A stretch of DNA of 64,000 bases, from contig CM059621.1 of assembly GCA_030435675.1 (NCBI GenBank), positions 16,988,001 to 17,052,000 on the forward strand, given 5' to 3'. Positions within the stretch are counted from its first letter, which is position 1, and the number at the start of each line of letters is the position of its first letter. Shown here one piece after another: positions 10,739 to 32,866 of the stretch. The position numbers and the translations under genes were made by a program. The stretch is from Steinernema hermaphroditum (taxonomy: Eukaryota > Nematoda > Chromadorea > Rhabditida > Steinernematidae). The notes beneath the pieces were generated by a model. That model was not told the origin of the DNA and made no database searches. It was given only the letters and a program-made list of their open reading frames with translations.

Positions 10739-12715
10739 CCTGGAACAATATATCCGTAAGTAGCAATGAATGGAAGCGCGGAAAACGTTGTCCAGAGAGC
10801 AGAATGAGTAGCGCACTAGCAGCATGCAGGATGCTTTTCAAATTTTGGAACTTCGCCATGAGAGTCTCGATGGAAGATAAAAGTCAGATATGTCATACGC
10901 TGACCTTTTACGACCACTAAAAACGTTGAAAGTTTGCAAGTGGGCGTGTAAGACAAGCATGTGTCTGGCAGACGCTGTCTCAATCCGTTATGCTTCATCT
11001 TTGCACGTCGGAGCTTCAGATATCGGTGGGCGCTGGGTCCTCTTTTTCACTGTGTCCTCTTGATCCACTGACAAAGTTTCGGTCAAAAGCGCAACGCCTA
11101 TTCGGAGTTACTTTTGTCTCTGCGTTTAGATGTATCTGACGCTTTCTGTAGAAATGTTCGAGTGGCATTGAACGAGCGATAAGACCGTCAAAATCGTGTT
11201 GTTTTCTGCGCGACTGCAATATGACGACTTTTATTGAACTCTCTGTGTCCTGACAAGTTTTCCACCATAACCAACTCCGCTGGGCTAGTTTTTATCCGGG
11301 CTGGCGGATTTGGGATCGAGTTTTTCGATTATTTACTACAGTTCTGTTTCCATGTTCTTGTAATTGGCTGCAGTAGTAGCTGCTTGAAATGCATTTCAGC
11401 GGGTAGGCAGTGAACCAGTGTGGTACGGGATAGTCGATCTACAAGGGTCGGGATCTCTGGATCTACGAGGAGAAGAATGCACCCCACAGACAGCCCTGTC
11501 TGTCAGACAAATACTACAATCATTTTGTCAAACAATGCTGTGCGAAATCGGTTGGTTTTCCAGCGACACATAAATAACTTTAACAACTTTAGAGCTTACT
11601 TCTCAAACACATATAGCCTTATCCAATTTTCGCCAGTAGTAGCTGCTTGAAATGAAATGAAATTTGGTGCACTGATATATCATGCGGAGAGTAGTAACCG
11701 TGCAAAACATTAGCTTCCCATAGACACTGTAGCCATACTAAAAAGGCATATTATCTGTTTCTCATCGGCGATTCCCAACTGATCCAGTTTATTGTTAAAC
11801 TCATGGTTTTGTTCTTTTTGCAAGCAGTTCATGCATGCATTCTAGAGAAACGGTCTCACAGATTGTAATCCTTTAAATGGTCTTTAAAATGGTGAAGACC
11901 GCTTTTCGTAAATGTTTCTCAGTTACGAGATCTGGCAAAAGTGCCAGGGTGGGCAATCATTATTGGGCGCACTGTATTTCGCATGGTGACTACTCTCCCC
12001 AAGATCTATCAGTGCACCAAATTTCAGCGAAATCGGGTCATGTTTGACACTTCCCTTGTGAGTAAACTTAGAAAAACGAAAAGCGTGAGCGTTCCCTTAT
12101 AAGATGAAAGTGACCTTCGATGTTTTCCAAAAGTGATATGAGCGATGGAAACTAAGGACAGTAGAGGATACAAACTACAAACAAGGAGAACACGTCTACG
12201 TTGTGCAGTAAACAAAAATATAGATGGACTATTTCGTTCGCTATTCTGTCTCCACCTCCATATTAGGAATATCGCTCACATGGGACTAAAAGGCATAAAG
12301 CCGTTTCAACCGGAATTTGCACCGTGTTCTATAGGGTTTCAACCGTCCGTTCAGACGGATTTCGACCGTTCCCGCTTGGTAGCGAGGGGGATGGTCGAAA
12401 TCCTGAAAGGGACGGTCCAAATCTCAGCAAATCGCTGAGGGGACGTCTGAAACGTGTCTAGGTCTGTGTCTACAACCATAGCTGTTTCTTCAAGGTCACC
12501 ACAATTCGCTTCCACTGAACCTCATCGGAATCAGTGACCAAATTATGAAACGCCCTCCCTCCCACAAACAACAACATTTCGGTTTTGTGCTGACGCCGAT
12601 CTCGGTCTCTTAGCCAAGCACAACAGTGTCCAACGCGCTGCGCCACTGATAAGAAACGTCGACGAGCAATAAACATCGTCGGCGACCTCCTCACTACCTA
12701 ACCGCCGCGGCAGTC
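10739..12715. other. 2-kb intergenic region
   Basis: No coding exon is recognisable between the MATH-BTB start and the esterase start. The region holds the inverted-repeat element listed at 11659-12025. Near 12300-12430 a patch of related 20-25 bp units carries the core TTTC(A/G)ACCG and CGGTC.AAAT in both orientations. Confidence 0.5.
11659..12025. mobile_element. MITE-like element with ~40-bp terminal inverted repeats
   Basis: The left end (11659-11698) and the reverse complement of the right end (about 11986-12025) match at roughly 36 of 40 positions, sharing AAATTTGGTGCACTGATA and GGAGAGTAGT. The interior is about 290 bp of AT-rich non-coding DNA with no transposase. A target-site duplication could not be fixed because the left flank is a GAAAT repeat. 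This is a non-autonomous DNA transposon of unassigned superfamily. Confidence 0.72.
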
Positions 12716-15700
12716 ATGCGCGCTTCCCCGGCAGTTCTCTTCTTGTTTTTTCTTTTTTTCCTCGTTGGCGCCGTTGTATGCGATGGCGACGACAGTTTGA
12801 TTTACCGAAAACTGAGGTTAGTCACAAGCTACTTGGAGTGGTATGGAAACGGACTAGAAATGGGTCTATGTCTATCCTTGCTCGCATAGCCTAGAGCTTC
12901 GGGAACCCTGGGCTAATTAAGATCTTGCAGCACCGGATGGATTCGAGGCCGACGAACGGTGACGAAGCGGGGCGTCGAAGGGTACGTCTACCAGGGAATT
13001 CCCTACGGCGAGGCTCCCATCGGAGAGCAGAGACTCAGGATCGCTCGACCCGTTAAGTCTTGGAATGGGACGCTTGACACGACAAAGTACAAGTCGTCCT
13101 GCATGTGGAACTCGAGGTAACGAGGGTAGCGATAAGACGTAACCGTCCCCACAAAGATATATAGATTCTGTTTGACACGATACTTTAAATCTTCTTGTCT
13201 ACGTATCCTTTCTGTAGACACTCATTCCCATCCGAGAAGTGACATTGACAACATGACATTCGTTCCAAAATCCGTCTTGCCTAGACGTGTCTAGATTGGC
13301 AGCAATGGATTTCGAGACTCGAAATTCCGACTTTTTGGACCGAGATTTAGAAGTTGACCTCAGAGAGACTCGGTGAAATTTCGAGCGAGACCCATCACTC
13401 TAGAGATGTATCTTATTTAATATCATCGATATTTTGTACACAGATGACAATGTCCAGCCTTTCAGCATCACTCACAACATCATCGAGTGGGACATCATGT
13501 CGGAGAACTGTCTCGAGATAAACGTTTTCACCAGCGAGCACTGCCTCCGCAGCGGGAACTGCTCCGTCGCCTACTACGTCCACGGAGGCCAGTGGAACTT
13601 CGACAGTCCCATGCTGCTTCAGGAGGAGTACATCGTAGTGTCCCGGAGTGCCCACCCACACAACCGTCCCTTCTTTTCAGGTCTCCAACTTCGCTCCTCT
13701 GAATCGAAGTGTCGTATTTGTCACCGTCGCCTATCGACTCGGTTCTCTGGGGTTCGCCAACTTCAATCCCGCATTCAAGAACCTTTCTGTTGATCTGAAC
13801 CTCGGTGTTCATGACATGATCTTGGGACTGCAGTGGGTGCAGAAGGAGATCTTCGTCTTCGGAGGCGTTCCCGAGAGGGTCACTCTGATGGGACACAGCA
13901 GTGGATCCTGTGCGGTTGATATGGTGAGTGCTGGACTTCTAGTAATGGCCATGATGAGGTCAGAAGGTATACGGTATTATACGTTTCTCAAGTCCTAAAT
14001 GAGGCCAATACGACCACATATTCGGCACATATGTACAGTAGCATCTGACCTGGATTAGTAGCTTCCATCTCTATACTCAAATTAGGTCCTTTCTGAGCTG
14101 ACTTTTCCAGGTCGTTTGAGATAGGATGTCTAATAGACATCCCTTTGTAGTACGCCAGAAGACCATTTGGGTGCTTACATAGGCCTAGGGACCAGCCGCA
14201 TGTCTATCTGAACCTGCGTCCATGATCAGAGTCTGATTCTCAATCTCACTCTACCGTATCCCCTTCTTCCCTTCCAGCTGACCTACTCGAACGCCACGAA
14301 AGGACTCTTCAGCCAGCTGCTCATCATGAGTGGCCCCGCGCTGTCATACCCTCTCCTCGCCGGTGAGTGCACCCCTCCTAGACGCCCTCCACTCCCCGTC
14401 TAGACATGAACCAGAACGTGACCCAGGAGCTGGCCATCCAGCTCGGGTGTGCGAAGAGCGCCGCTGACTTCGAGACGTTCTCCGGCGTCGAGGCGACGAT
14501 TGCCTGCTACCGCTCCAAGACGGCGCGCCAGATCGTCGACGCGCAGAGGATCCTCGAGGAGCGCGAGGGCTTCTTCTTCGCCGGACCCGTCCGCGACTCC
14601 GGCCCCAACGCCGTCTTCCCGTTCGGCATCGACGAGATGCGCGCTCAGAAACAGGCGGTGCCCATGCTGGGGGGTACGGTATCGAAGGAGATGCTGGACT
14701 CGAAGTACCTGCTGAAGCCGGACGGTTCCGTCGACCCTGTCTTCCTCGAGTGGTATTGCAGGAAGGTGGTTCGCACGAGGGGATATCACGACGAGGAGGC
14801 GACGACCAGCGCCTGTGTGCAGGAGTACAACAATGGTAGGGACAAGCGAAGATCTATACTAGAAAATCTTTAAAAAAATCGTATGAGTTTTTGAGTCGAA
14901 GAAGCGGTTGTATAGAGGCACAAATAGACAATGTGTTTGTCTGACAGACAGTGGCAGCCATTCCACTTGCAGGAATCAGTGTGAAGCGGTGGGAAATCGA
15001 CCGGTTTCACATAGATCTGCCTGACGGAATGGTTGCAGCTTCTGCCTACCAGACATACGGCTAGCCAGGTGGCTAGTCATAAATTGTATGCCAAACGACT
15101 GCACGTTTAGACACTAAATATAGGATTTGATTCTTCTGAAATAGCTTGAAAACTCAACCTTCCTTTTTGGATTCCGTCCAAAACCTTCAAGTCCCCAGTG
15201 GGGGCTTGAAGGTGAAGGACTCCCACATACCGAAAACGCAAGATAACCACTCAAGACTCGTTTGTTTTGCAGCCAGTCGCTGTATCTACCTATACGACGA
15301 TTTGGGTTTCTGGGTTTCCACGCACATGTCAATAAACGACGTCGTGTCCAAGGGAGCACCAGGCTTCCTGTACGAATTCACCTATGACGGCATCGGGAAC
15401 GCCTTCTTCCTCGGACCCAACATTCCACAGTGGACAAAGGAAGAGTCGCCCCATCACACGCAGGAGCTGGTAAGGGTCCGCAGTGACGGGGAAACTCCCT
15501 CTTTCCTCGACAGGTGTACATAGTGGGCATCCACGAGGGCAATTTCACGGCGAAGGATGAGATCATCCGCGTCAAGTTCTCGCAACTCTTCGCCGACTTC
15601 ATCAACACTGGCAATCCCTCGTCTGACGAGAATCGATGGGACCCCTACGACCCAGTGAAGAACAACTACTTCGAGATCAACTTCGACGAGAACATGACGA

Positions 15701-16151
15701 TGCCGGGAATGAGCGATGCCTACCACCAGAGGGCTGTCGACTTCTGGGAGGTCACAATGCCGAAGTGGGTCTCCTCCATTCAGGGAAATCAGTCTCAGTC
15801 CTGTTTAGGCTTGCCAAGGGAATCACGCCGATCACCTCCGAGGTGGAGTTCTTCAATCCGGATCGTGAGATAGCGCGGAATACGATCCCGGCTGAGGCGC
15901 TGGAGAACTTCAAGAATATCATCCCGTACGGTAACAAGAAGTTGACCAACCCGAAGGACATCCCAAGCGATCAGTCAAGTAAGGACAGATGAAACGGTTG
16001 AGTTGCTGGAAGAGACGTTTTAGCCAACTGGAGCTTCTTTTTCTGGATCGCCGTCATCGTGGCCGTCGTTCTGGGCGTCGCACTCGTCTTCACGTGCGCC
16101 CTCTTCCTCTACAATCGCAGCAAACGTCGCCAATACGAACGTCTCGTTTAA
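12716..16151 (+). CDS. membrane-anchored carboxylesterase/neuroligin-like protein
   Basis: About ten exons: 12716-12816, 12931-13116, about 13444-13634, 13681-13923, 14278-14362, 14404-14835, 15273-15469, 15514-15764, 15809-15978 and 16024-16151. A signal peptide (AVLFLFFLFFLVGAVVC) leads to GYVYQGIPYGEAPIGEQRLR, HGGQWNFDS (oxyanion region), VTVAYRLGSLGFANF, ERVTLMGHSSGSC with the GxSxG nucleophile serine, and HHTQELVYIVG with the likely catalytic His. The last exon encodes a transmembrane helix (FWIAVIVAVVLGVALVFTCA) and a short basic tail. It is therefore probably an extracellular esterase or adhesion-type protein held in the membrane. The junction between exons 2 and 3 does not keep phase as I read it, so a small exon may be missed. 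A polyadenylation signal AATAAA lies about 40 nt after the stop. Two broken copies lie at 1-1010 and 9125-9215. Confidence 0.88.
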
Positions 16152-16959
16152 GCGCCCCCGAAAAGACTATTTAAATGATGTGGTTCTTAATAAAGTTATC
16201 CAGGTGCCTTCCTTAGACGACTAGACTTTGATTCCTGTCTACAGACCTGTCTCAAAGTCTGAAAGAAAGCTGCAAACACCTAGCGGCCTTGAGATGGAGA
16301 CACCGTATCCGTGCGGGCGGCGAGATTGGCATTCATGAGTGAAGTTGGCCAAAAAGCTGTAAATAAAAACTGCGAAGAAAAGACCTTGCATTCTCAGATA
16401 CATAGCAGTAGTAGGAATGTAGATCAAGTGTCTGTGTGGTTCCTTATGCTGGATTACGGTAGTTTGGGTTAGGATTTGAATAAACAATCAGTACGGTATG
16501 GCATATTTGGAAAGGAAGAGACTGTTCTGACTGGAATGGACTGGAATCGTTTTTATTGCAGCCTCACCTGGTAGACAATTGGTCGTCTATCGGTCGCTAA
16601 GACATAGTGGCATGGAATCAGTACCATCTTAACCGGCTGTGTGGCTTAATGCGAATGTGTTCGTTTTGTAAACCGGTCGGGGTCGGTTCGACGCTGGCCT
16701 GTGTTCACATCTTGAAACTGGCCTCTTCTTTGTCTGCTGTCTGAAAGCGACCGCTCCTCGAATGAGACTCTAGACTTTGATCTCTGTTTATAGGTCTCTC
16801 TCGAAGTCTGAGACAAAACCGTCAAGGTCACATTAATATCGAAGTTCCAGTTCTTCCCCTTCTCACTCGTTTCCCATGCCCTTCTCCGTCCCCGACGGCC
16901 AATTATCTCATTAGAGACACAGACCAGACGTCTTGGGAGACCCTCTCCCTCAGACTCAA
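16152..16959. other. 0.8-kb intergenic region
   Basis: Apart from the esterase AATAAA near 16190, no gene is recognisable. The heptamer TACGGTA occurs twice (about 16456 and 16493). Confidence 0.45.
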
Positions 16960-17289
16960 TGTTTACCCTTCTGAAGAACCTCGTCTTGGCCCTGAAGGGG
17001 AAGCGCTTGAAGGAGAAGAAGAAGCAGAAGATGATTGCCTTCCTCCTTCGCGACTTCCACGACGTTCTCCTCGACGACTTCGGAGTGCGCACCGCCGACG
17101 GTCAGTGAAAGGACGCATTTTGGGTCAGAAGGAAGGATTTTAGACGTGCGTCACTTGAAAGTGGAGATTCTGGCAGAGGAAGGATTCTTCGCCTCCGTGT
17201 CGATCACCTTCAAAGAGCGCTGGACAAAGATCGTCAGAATCTACCACAAGGAACTGGAAGAAGAGGCTGAGTCTACCGTAGTCTACTAA
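16960..17289 (+). CDS. small lysine-rich protein of unknown function
   Basis: Two exons joined by a GTCAGT...TTTTAG intron (about 17101-17145) give roughly 95 residues. It starts MFTLLKNLVLALKGKRLK. A Lys-rich helix (KGKRLKEKKKQK) is followed by FLLRDFHDVLLDDFGVRT. The second exon has alternating hydrophobic strands (LKVEILAEEGFFASVSITF) and ends in an acidic tail. I recognise no family. Phase is kept across the intron and codon use is ordinary, which supports a real gene. It ends 110 bp from the tail-to-tail COE gene. Confidence 0.55.
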
Positions 17290-17398
17290 ACATACATATT
17301 CGACCGTATTTTTGTGATTTTTACTAGCCGAAACGTTCTTAAAGCTGTACAAATTATTGAGAGAAATCCGAGATTATAGCGTTCTGTGTGGGCTGAGA

Positions 17399-27766
<10,368 letters not shown>

Positions 27767-27899
27767 CGCCGTCGTCGTCGTCGGAGCGGTCGCTGCGGGT
27801 GGCGGCTGCCTCTCCGGGGACTCTACTTCATTACAATCGCCGGCGCCGTTGGGGAATTGCGCGAGCGGGAGCCGCCGAAGCGCCGCCCACTCGAGCGCC

Positions 27900-28150
27900 G
27901 GCCAATGGCACGTGGCCGGGGGGTGGGGGAGTACGGTAGGCGGGCACACCACGCCGCATGGTGGCAATTTTGGCGCCGCCGCCTGTTTGTGCCAAGAAGA
28001 GGCGTCGAGGAGTTGGAGGCCGGCAGTCAGAGACGAGTCGATTGATGACGGCATTATGCGCAGCCGGTTGCGCAAGCTGCAACAACTTCGTTTTAATCCA
28101 TCATGCAAATTAGCATATCCGACACGCGCGCCACTTTATGACCGATGCTC
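27900..28150. promoter_or_regulatory. GC-rich upstream region of UNC-3 with octamer and Hox-type site
   Basis: Upstream of the COE start codon on the minus strand. It contains ATGCAAAT followed at once by TAGCATATCC (28103-28120) and TTTATGAC (28135-28142), the same two site types as the intronic islands. Its position 0.1-0.4 kb upstream of the ATG fits a promoter-proximal element. No TATA box was identified. Confidence 0.4.
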
Positions 28151-28534
28151 CTCGAGTTGATGGGTCACTCCGGCGGCGGCGCGAGGAGCTGTTGCCGGGG
28201 AGGAGGATGTGCGCGACGGAAATGGGTTTAGAAAATGAGACGCGACACATGTTGCATAATGAACAAATGGGAAAATATGTCTGTCCGTCTCGGGACATCG
28301 AAGGAAGGGATCTGATGGATCTCGGGGTTGTTAAGTCCTTTGTGTATTGGTGAAGAGTCCAGTTACGGTATGCAGGTGTTTAAAGGACAAGAAGGTATAC
28401 ATAGATAGGTATCGTGATGGATTGGAAAGGGTTTGGATAAAGGAGACAGAACGATTGTTAAAGAAAACTATGTTTATTGGTCTCGTAGACATCGATGGGT
28501 CATTCAGGAATGAAAGGTATCTATTGCTTTAACG

Positions 28535-29544
28535 CCTAGACAGTCTCTTCGCGATCCACTTTAAACACTACTTTAAACACTTTGCAAACAGTCTCCCAAA
28601 CGTGATCGGACTCGAAGGACCCTCTCAGATGTCTAAGCTTATCTGTTGTCTGAATTTGCAATCAGATATATATGGAACTTCCCAAGATGTCTCTAGACTT
28701 CATTTCTAAATCCTTACAGTGGTACTGTGACTAACTACGACTAACGGTGTCTCAAAATTGCCTGTTTTCCCACTCAGTCCCCTCCTAGTTGATGTATTTC
28801 AAGAATTTTCAAAAGGAGAGGTCCCACGCCGATTCGGCTGAAATACGGCAGACAGTCTCTTCGGAATCCACTTTAGACACTACTGAATATACGACCAGTC
28901 GTTTTGCGGACAGTCTCCCAAAAGTGATCGGACTCGAAGGACCCTCTCAGATGTCTAAGCTTATCTGTTGTCTGAATTTGCAATCAGATATATATGGAAC
29001 TTCCCAAGATGTCTCTAGACTTCATTTCTAAATCCTTACAGTGGTACTTTGACTAACTACGACTAACGGTGTCCCAAAGTTGCCTGTTTTTTGGGACATC
29101 AGTGTTGTCAATACGTGTCCTCTTGTCGAGGATTTCGTCAGCGATCAGATGCAGAATAGTACATTCCTCGATTTCGTAGACTTTAGAGGAGAGTGGGAAT
29201 GGGAATCCATGCTTCAGAACGTCAAAAAAATTTGTTTCCGACCAGGCAGAGAACGTACAGTTTACGGGAATTTCAGCCTGGATCGAGAGTTCTACCAGGA
29301 TTTGCTGGATTTCTGGAGAGCTAACGACGATTTTGCGTTCGAAATTCAAGATATGTCATATAAGGAAGATGACGTCAAGGTCATAATGCAGAGAGACGGC
29401 GAATCCTACTGTTTAATAGACGAATCGCACCGAACAGTAGTTCATCAAATGAAAGCGTGGTTCTATGCTCACAACTGTCCTCGTCGATCCTCTTGCGAGT
29501 ATTTCGATCCTTTGACCTTTACTGATCCAATGTATGACACCTAA
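28535..29544 (+). CDS. duplicated gene-like segment, copy B, unknown protein
   Basis: Two tandem copies of a leader of about 265 bp (28535-28800 and 28806-29075) precede an open frame at about 29084-29544 (about 154 residues). Shared leader words are AGACAGTCTCTTCG, GTGATCGGACTC and CTCAGATGTCTAAGCTTATC. The frame has FLDFVDFRGEWEWESML, ICFRPGRERTVYGNFSLD, FYQDLLDFWRANDDF, KAWFYAHNCPRRSSCEYFD and a stop. It is almost identical to the shorter copy at 18892-19243. Each leader also contains a short frame starting MSLDFISKSLQW and ending in TGA/TAA, so a spliced N-terminal exon is possible. I do not recognise the family. Confidence 0.45.
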
Positions 29545-29699
29545 CGCTGTATTTAAGTTTGAAAATTGCTCTAATGTGTATCCGCAATGAATGTTTGGGA
29601 GACAGTTCGTGTCTTATCCAGTTTCTCTGAATTTTTTGTCCACAGACCTAGGTTTAGTCGTTCTAATAAGTGGTACAACCAATCTGAAGACGTATAAAG

Positions 29700-29789
29700 C
29701 AGAGATGGGAGCTCGGGTTGATTACGCAATCGGAGCCGAGCCGGAGCCGGCTCGCAGCTCCGGCTCAGTTGGGCGGGTGTCTATCTCTG
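29700..29789. mobile_element. 90-bp hAT-type MITE with 8-bp target duplication
   Basis: The element starts CAGAGATGGG and ends with the inverted CTATCTCTG. It is flanked by a perfect 8-bp direct repeat GTATAAAG (29692-29699 and 29790-29797). TIRs opening with CA and 8-bp target duplications are typical of hAT elements. The centre is a GC-rich palindrome (GAGCCGGAGCCGGCTC). No coding capacity. Confidence 0.85.
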
Positions 29790-30204
29790 GTATAAAGCTT
29801 AAGTATATGGCAGACCTCAAAAACAAAAAGACTTTTGCGAGAGGCACATACACAAGCAGTGCGTAGGATAACGCATCGACCACGCGGTCGACCTTCTTGT
29901 GATCAAGGTAAACAAAGAGCATAGCTGTCCTCCCACGGCGCCGCCGCCTCCGGACGGCTGCGTACATCATGTCGCTACGGGCTACAGCTGATTCGCGGAT
30001 GCCTGACCTGCGTTCCCGTGGGGCTCATTAAGACGAAGTGTGGCGCGGATTAACGCGCACTCCGCTAATTGGCCACCACCGACGACAACTTCGCCAACGA
30101 GGTGTGAAAACATGGGTGGTTGTTGGGTAGTAGACCCCCTCTGGTGCCTAGACTGACTAGACGCGTCTAAGATTGTCCATATAAAGGTGAGATAATGCCC
30201 AGAA

Positions 30205-31348
30205 CAATGATGCCGAACAAGTCCGAAATCTATCGAGTCCCGACTCGGACTCGTTTCAAAATTTCTATCAAGTCTGAGTCCGGACGCGAAAAAAATTTGC
30301 CGGACTCGTCGAGTCTCGAGTACAAAACGAGTCCGAGTTGCACTTGAAGTTTTGGCAGGAAAATTGTAAATTGATGGTGTTTTCTGCTCATTCGGCTTTT
30401 TCTGACCTCTCCACGTTGCAGTACGCATAGGATTATATGAAAAAACAGCGACACGGAAAAATCGGCGCACATAAAATAAGAACTGTAACCGAACGAGGCC
30501 AACAATGTTTCGGTTCACATGTATCTAATTTAACCTGATTACTGATACAATAGCTCCCGCTTCTTGTGAAGCATTTCATAAAACGGGAAATAAGTTGCTC
30601 GCAGTGCTAGGAAATGTACAAAGCTGTCAAGACAACAGTCCTAAATCAATAGGCTTAAGCTTAAACCGGAGCCTAAGCCAAGGTTAGATGTTAGACTATG
30701 CGTAAAGATGAAAACGTGGCTCGCTTCGCTCAGCAGCAACCTTAAATATCTAGACATGTCCCCCAAGTGCTGGTAAAATCGTCTATCCTTATATGAATCA
30801 GTCACATAAATGGTCATGCGTCTTATTTTGTTCATTTTGAGCAAAATCTAGTCATTTCTCAGGCTGTAAAACGCATAATCTAACTTGCGTGCCGTTTTTC
30901 CCTTCGCCGTTTTCTCCTTGTCGCCGTTTTTACCTGATACCTAAGCATAGCGGACACTATTTTGACAGTCACATGCAGGAAATGGTAATTTTTCAGTAAT
31001 TTTTGAAGGCATGTCCAATCCAATAAAAAATTACGGATGGATTGTGGGAAATAGGCGGAACCGCCGCATAACTACCTCGAAACGACGCGGCGCACACAGT
31101 AGCCTCAAAGCCCACACGAAAGAGCGCAAAAACACTGTAATCGCCCGTTACAAAGAAAAGTGATGCGCGACGGGACTCGTTTGCGGGCTCGAGTCTGGAC
31201 CGGAGCTGTGCAGCATAAGCCTAAGTCCAGACTCTGGACTCGTTTGGAATTTAAAAACGAGTCCGAGTCCGGACTCGATGCCCAAAAACCCATCGAGTCT
31301 GAGTCCGAGTCTCGAGTCCGGACTCGTTGGTTTATTTCGGCATCTCTG
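30205..31348. mobile_element. 1.1-kb non-autonomous hAT-type element with 8-bp target duplication
   Basis: The left end starts CAATGATGCCGAAC and the right end, reverse-complemented, CAGAGATGCCGAAATAAACC. Both are flanked by a perfect 8-bp repeat GCCCAGAA (30197-30204 and 31349-31356). Both subterminal regions are dense in GAGTCCGAGTC/GACTCGGACTC words (about 30230-30340 and 31180-31335), forming a long imperfect inverted repeat. No transposase frame is visible in the interior, so it would need a transposase in trans. Its right TIR shares CAGAGAT with the MITE at 29700-29789. Confidence 0.85.
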
Positions 31349-31774
31349 GCCCAGAATACCCGATGGGAAGCTTGGGGAAGTTGGACGCTGCAAGTGGGGA
31401 GCGCATGAGGATAACTCTGGCGCTAATTCACCCTGAAATAAACTGTTGACTGTCTCAAGCTTTATAACGCTCCTAGTACCTTCGAGACTGTAAGGACCCT
31501 TCTCAGCTCGCCCACCATCTTCTAATTCTGAAGCTACTCCTTAGAAGTCAGACGCCTTCCCTAGAGCATCCAGTGGTACGTATACTACACGAAGCTTTTC
31601 TTCTGGTTTAATTTTGCATCTAAAGACAGAAAAATGAGGAAAGATGCCCACACAACTAGCGTCACTTTTCGGTGCTCCGAGCATTGCTTTCCACGGTCCT
31701 AAAGCGATGCTGTTACGTCGAAGTTCCCTCATAATACCAGTGATCTGCCTAACTTATCATCAACTTCCATCCAA

Positions 31775-32641
31775 ATGACTTCTGAATCGTCTGCCCATTT
31801 GGAAATGACCTCCGAAGCCCCCGTTGTAAAAGTCGAATTCCCTACCTTCAACCCTCAGATTGAAACGACGGATACTAAGACAGAATCAACGGACGTTTCC
31901 CATCGCAGAGGCCACAAGCGGCGCTATACCGACGACCAAAACGGAGCTCTCGATGACTTCTTCGCCAAGAGGAAGTGGATCGAAGGAGAAGAGCGGAAGA
32001 AGCTCTCTGAGAGCATCGGTCTCTCGGAGACGCAAATTAGCCGATGGTTCGAGAATAGGCGTCACAAGGAGAAGAAGGCGGCGAAGGGAGGGGAAGACTC
32101 CTCCTCAGAGGCTCCTCTGGAAGAAGCCGAATCATCCGATCTCTTTAAGAACTTCATCCATTCGCGAACTCCCATCACGACAGACTTGGCCTTCGAGATG
32201 TTCCGGCAGATCGACGACGCCACTGACGGCAGAAGCGTCTTGCAGGAGATGGACCCTCTTGATGTGGCCGCCCTTCCACCGTTCCAGCAGCTGGGACAAG
32301 CCATATTGCTTCACTTGTTGTACTGCTATCAGGCGCAGCATAGTTCGTCCCAGAGTCCAGTAGGACCTGTCCCCTCACAAGAAACCGAACAAGTACCCAC
32401 TTCTCCCTCAGTGGCCCCCAAGCCTAAGCGACGCAAGTTCACCTCCGACCAGCTTCAGATCCTCCAGGAAGAGTTCGCGGAGAACCAGCATCCGGCTCCG
32501 GAGAAGCGCCTGGAACTGGCTGGAAAACTGGGCCTCTCCAGGGGACAGATCTCGAAGTGGTTTCAGAACCGTCGACACATCAAACGAACCGAATCGGAAA
32601 AGGAAGAGAAACCCCAAGTTGAGGTGAAAACCGAAATCTGA
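31775..32641 (+). CDS. intronless protein with two homeodomains
   Basis: A single open frame of 288 residues from the ATG at 31775; a polyadenylation signal AATAAA follows near 32668. Homeodomain 1 is at about residues 43-103 (KRRYTDDQNGALDDFFAKRK ... ISRWFENRRHKEKK). Homeodomain 2 is at about 214-274 (KRRKFTSDQLQILQEEFAEN ... ISKWFQNRRHIKR). Both keep the WFxNRR recognition helix with Asn51; the first has WFEN instead of WFQN. The linker (about 110-210) is acidic and Leu-rich with no other domain recognised. It should be a nuclear DNA-binding factor. Nematodes have lineage-specific multi-homeodomain genes and vertebrates have DUX; homology to either cannot be decided here. No introns suggests a retro-origin. 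Confidence 0.9.
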   Translation: MTSESSAHLEMTSEAPVVKVEFPTFNPQIETTDTKTESTDVSHRRGHKRRYTDDQNGALDDFFAKRKWIEGEERKKLSESIGLSETQISRWFENRRHKEKKAAKGGEDSSSEAPLEEAESSDLFKNFIHSRTPITTDLAFEMFRQIDDATDGRSVLQEMDPLDVAALPPFQQLGQAILLHLLYCYQAQHSSSQSPVGPVPSQETEQVPTSPSVAPKPKRRKFTSDQLQILQEEFAENQHPAPEKRLELAGKLGLSRGQISKWFQNRRHIKRTESEKEEKPQVEVKTEI

Positions 32642-32866
32642 AAATGAGTACTTTCTGGAACAATGTCAATAAACTTTCTCTGCTAAAATGGCTGTGCTCT
32701 CATCCACGTATGAATAGTGCGAAGGGCATAAAATCGTAAAACGATTGCCTCCTTTTCCCTCTGCACGCTCTGGTTCTAGTCGTGGCGATTGGGCATGTAG
32801 TGAGCATTTCTCAGCATTTCTTTTCGCATTTAAGGTGTCATCTCCACGGGTCTGCGAGCATCGACG

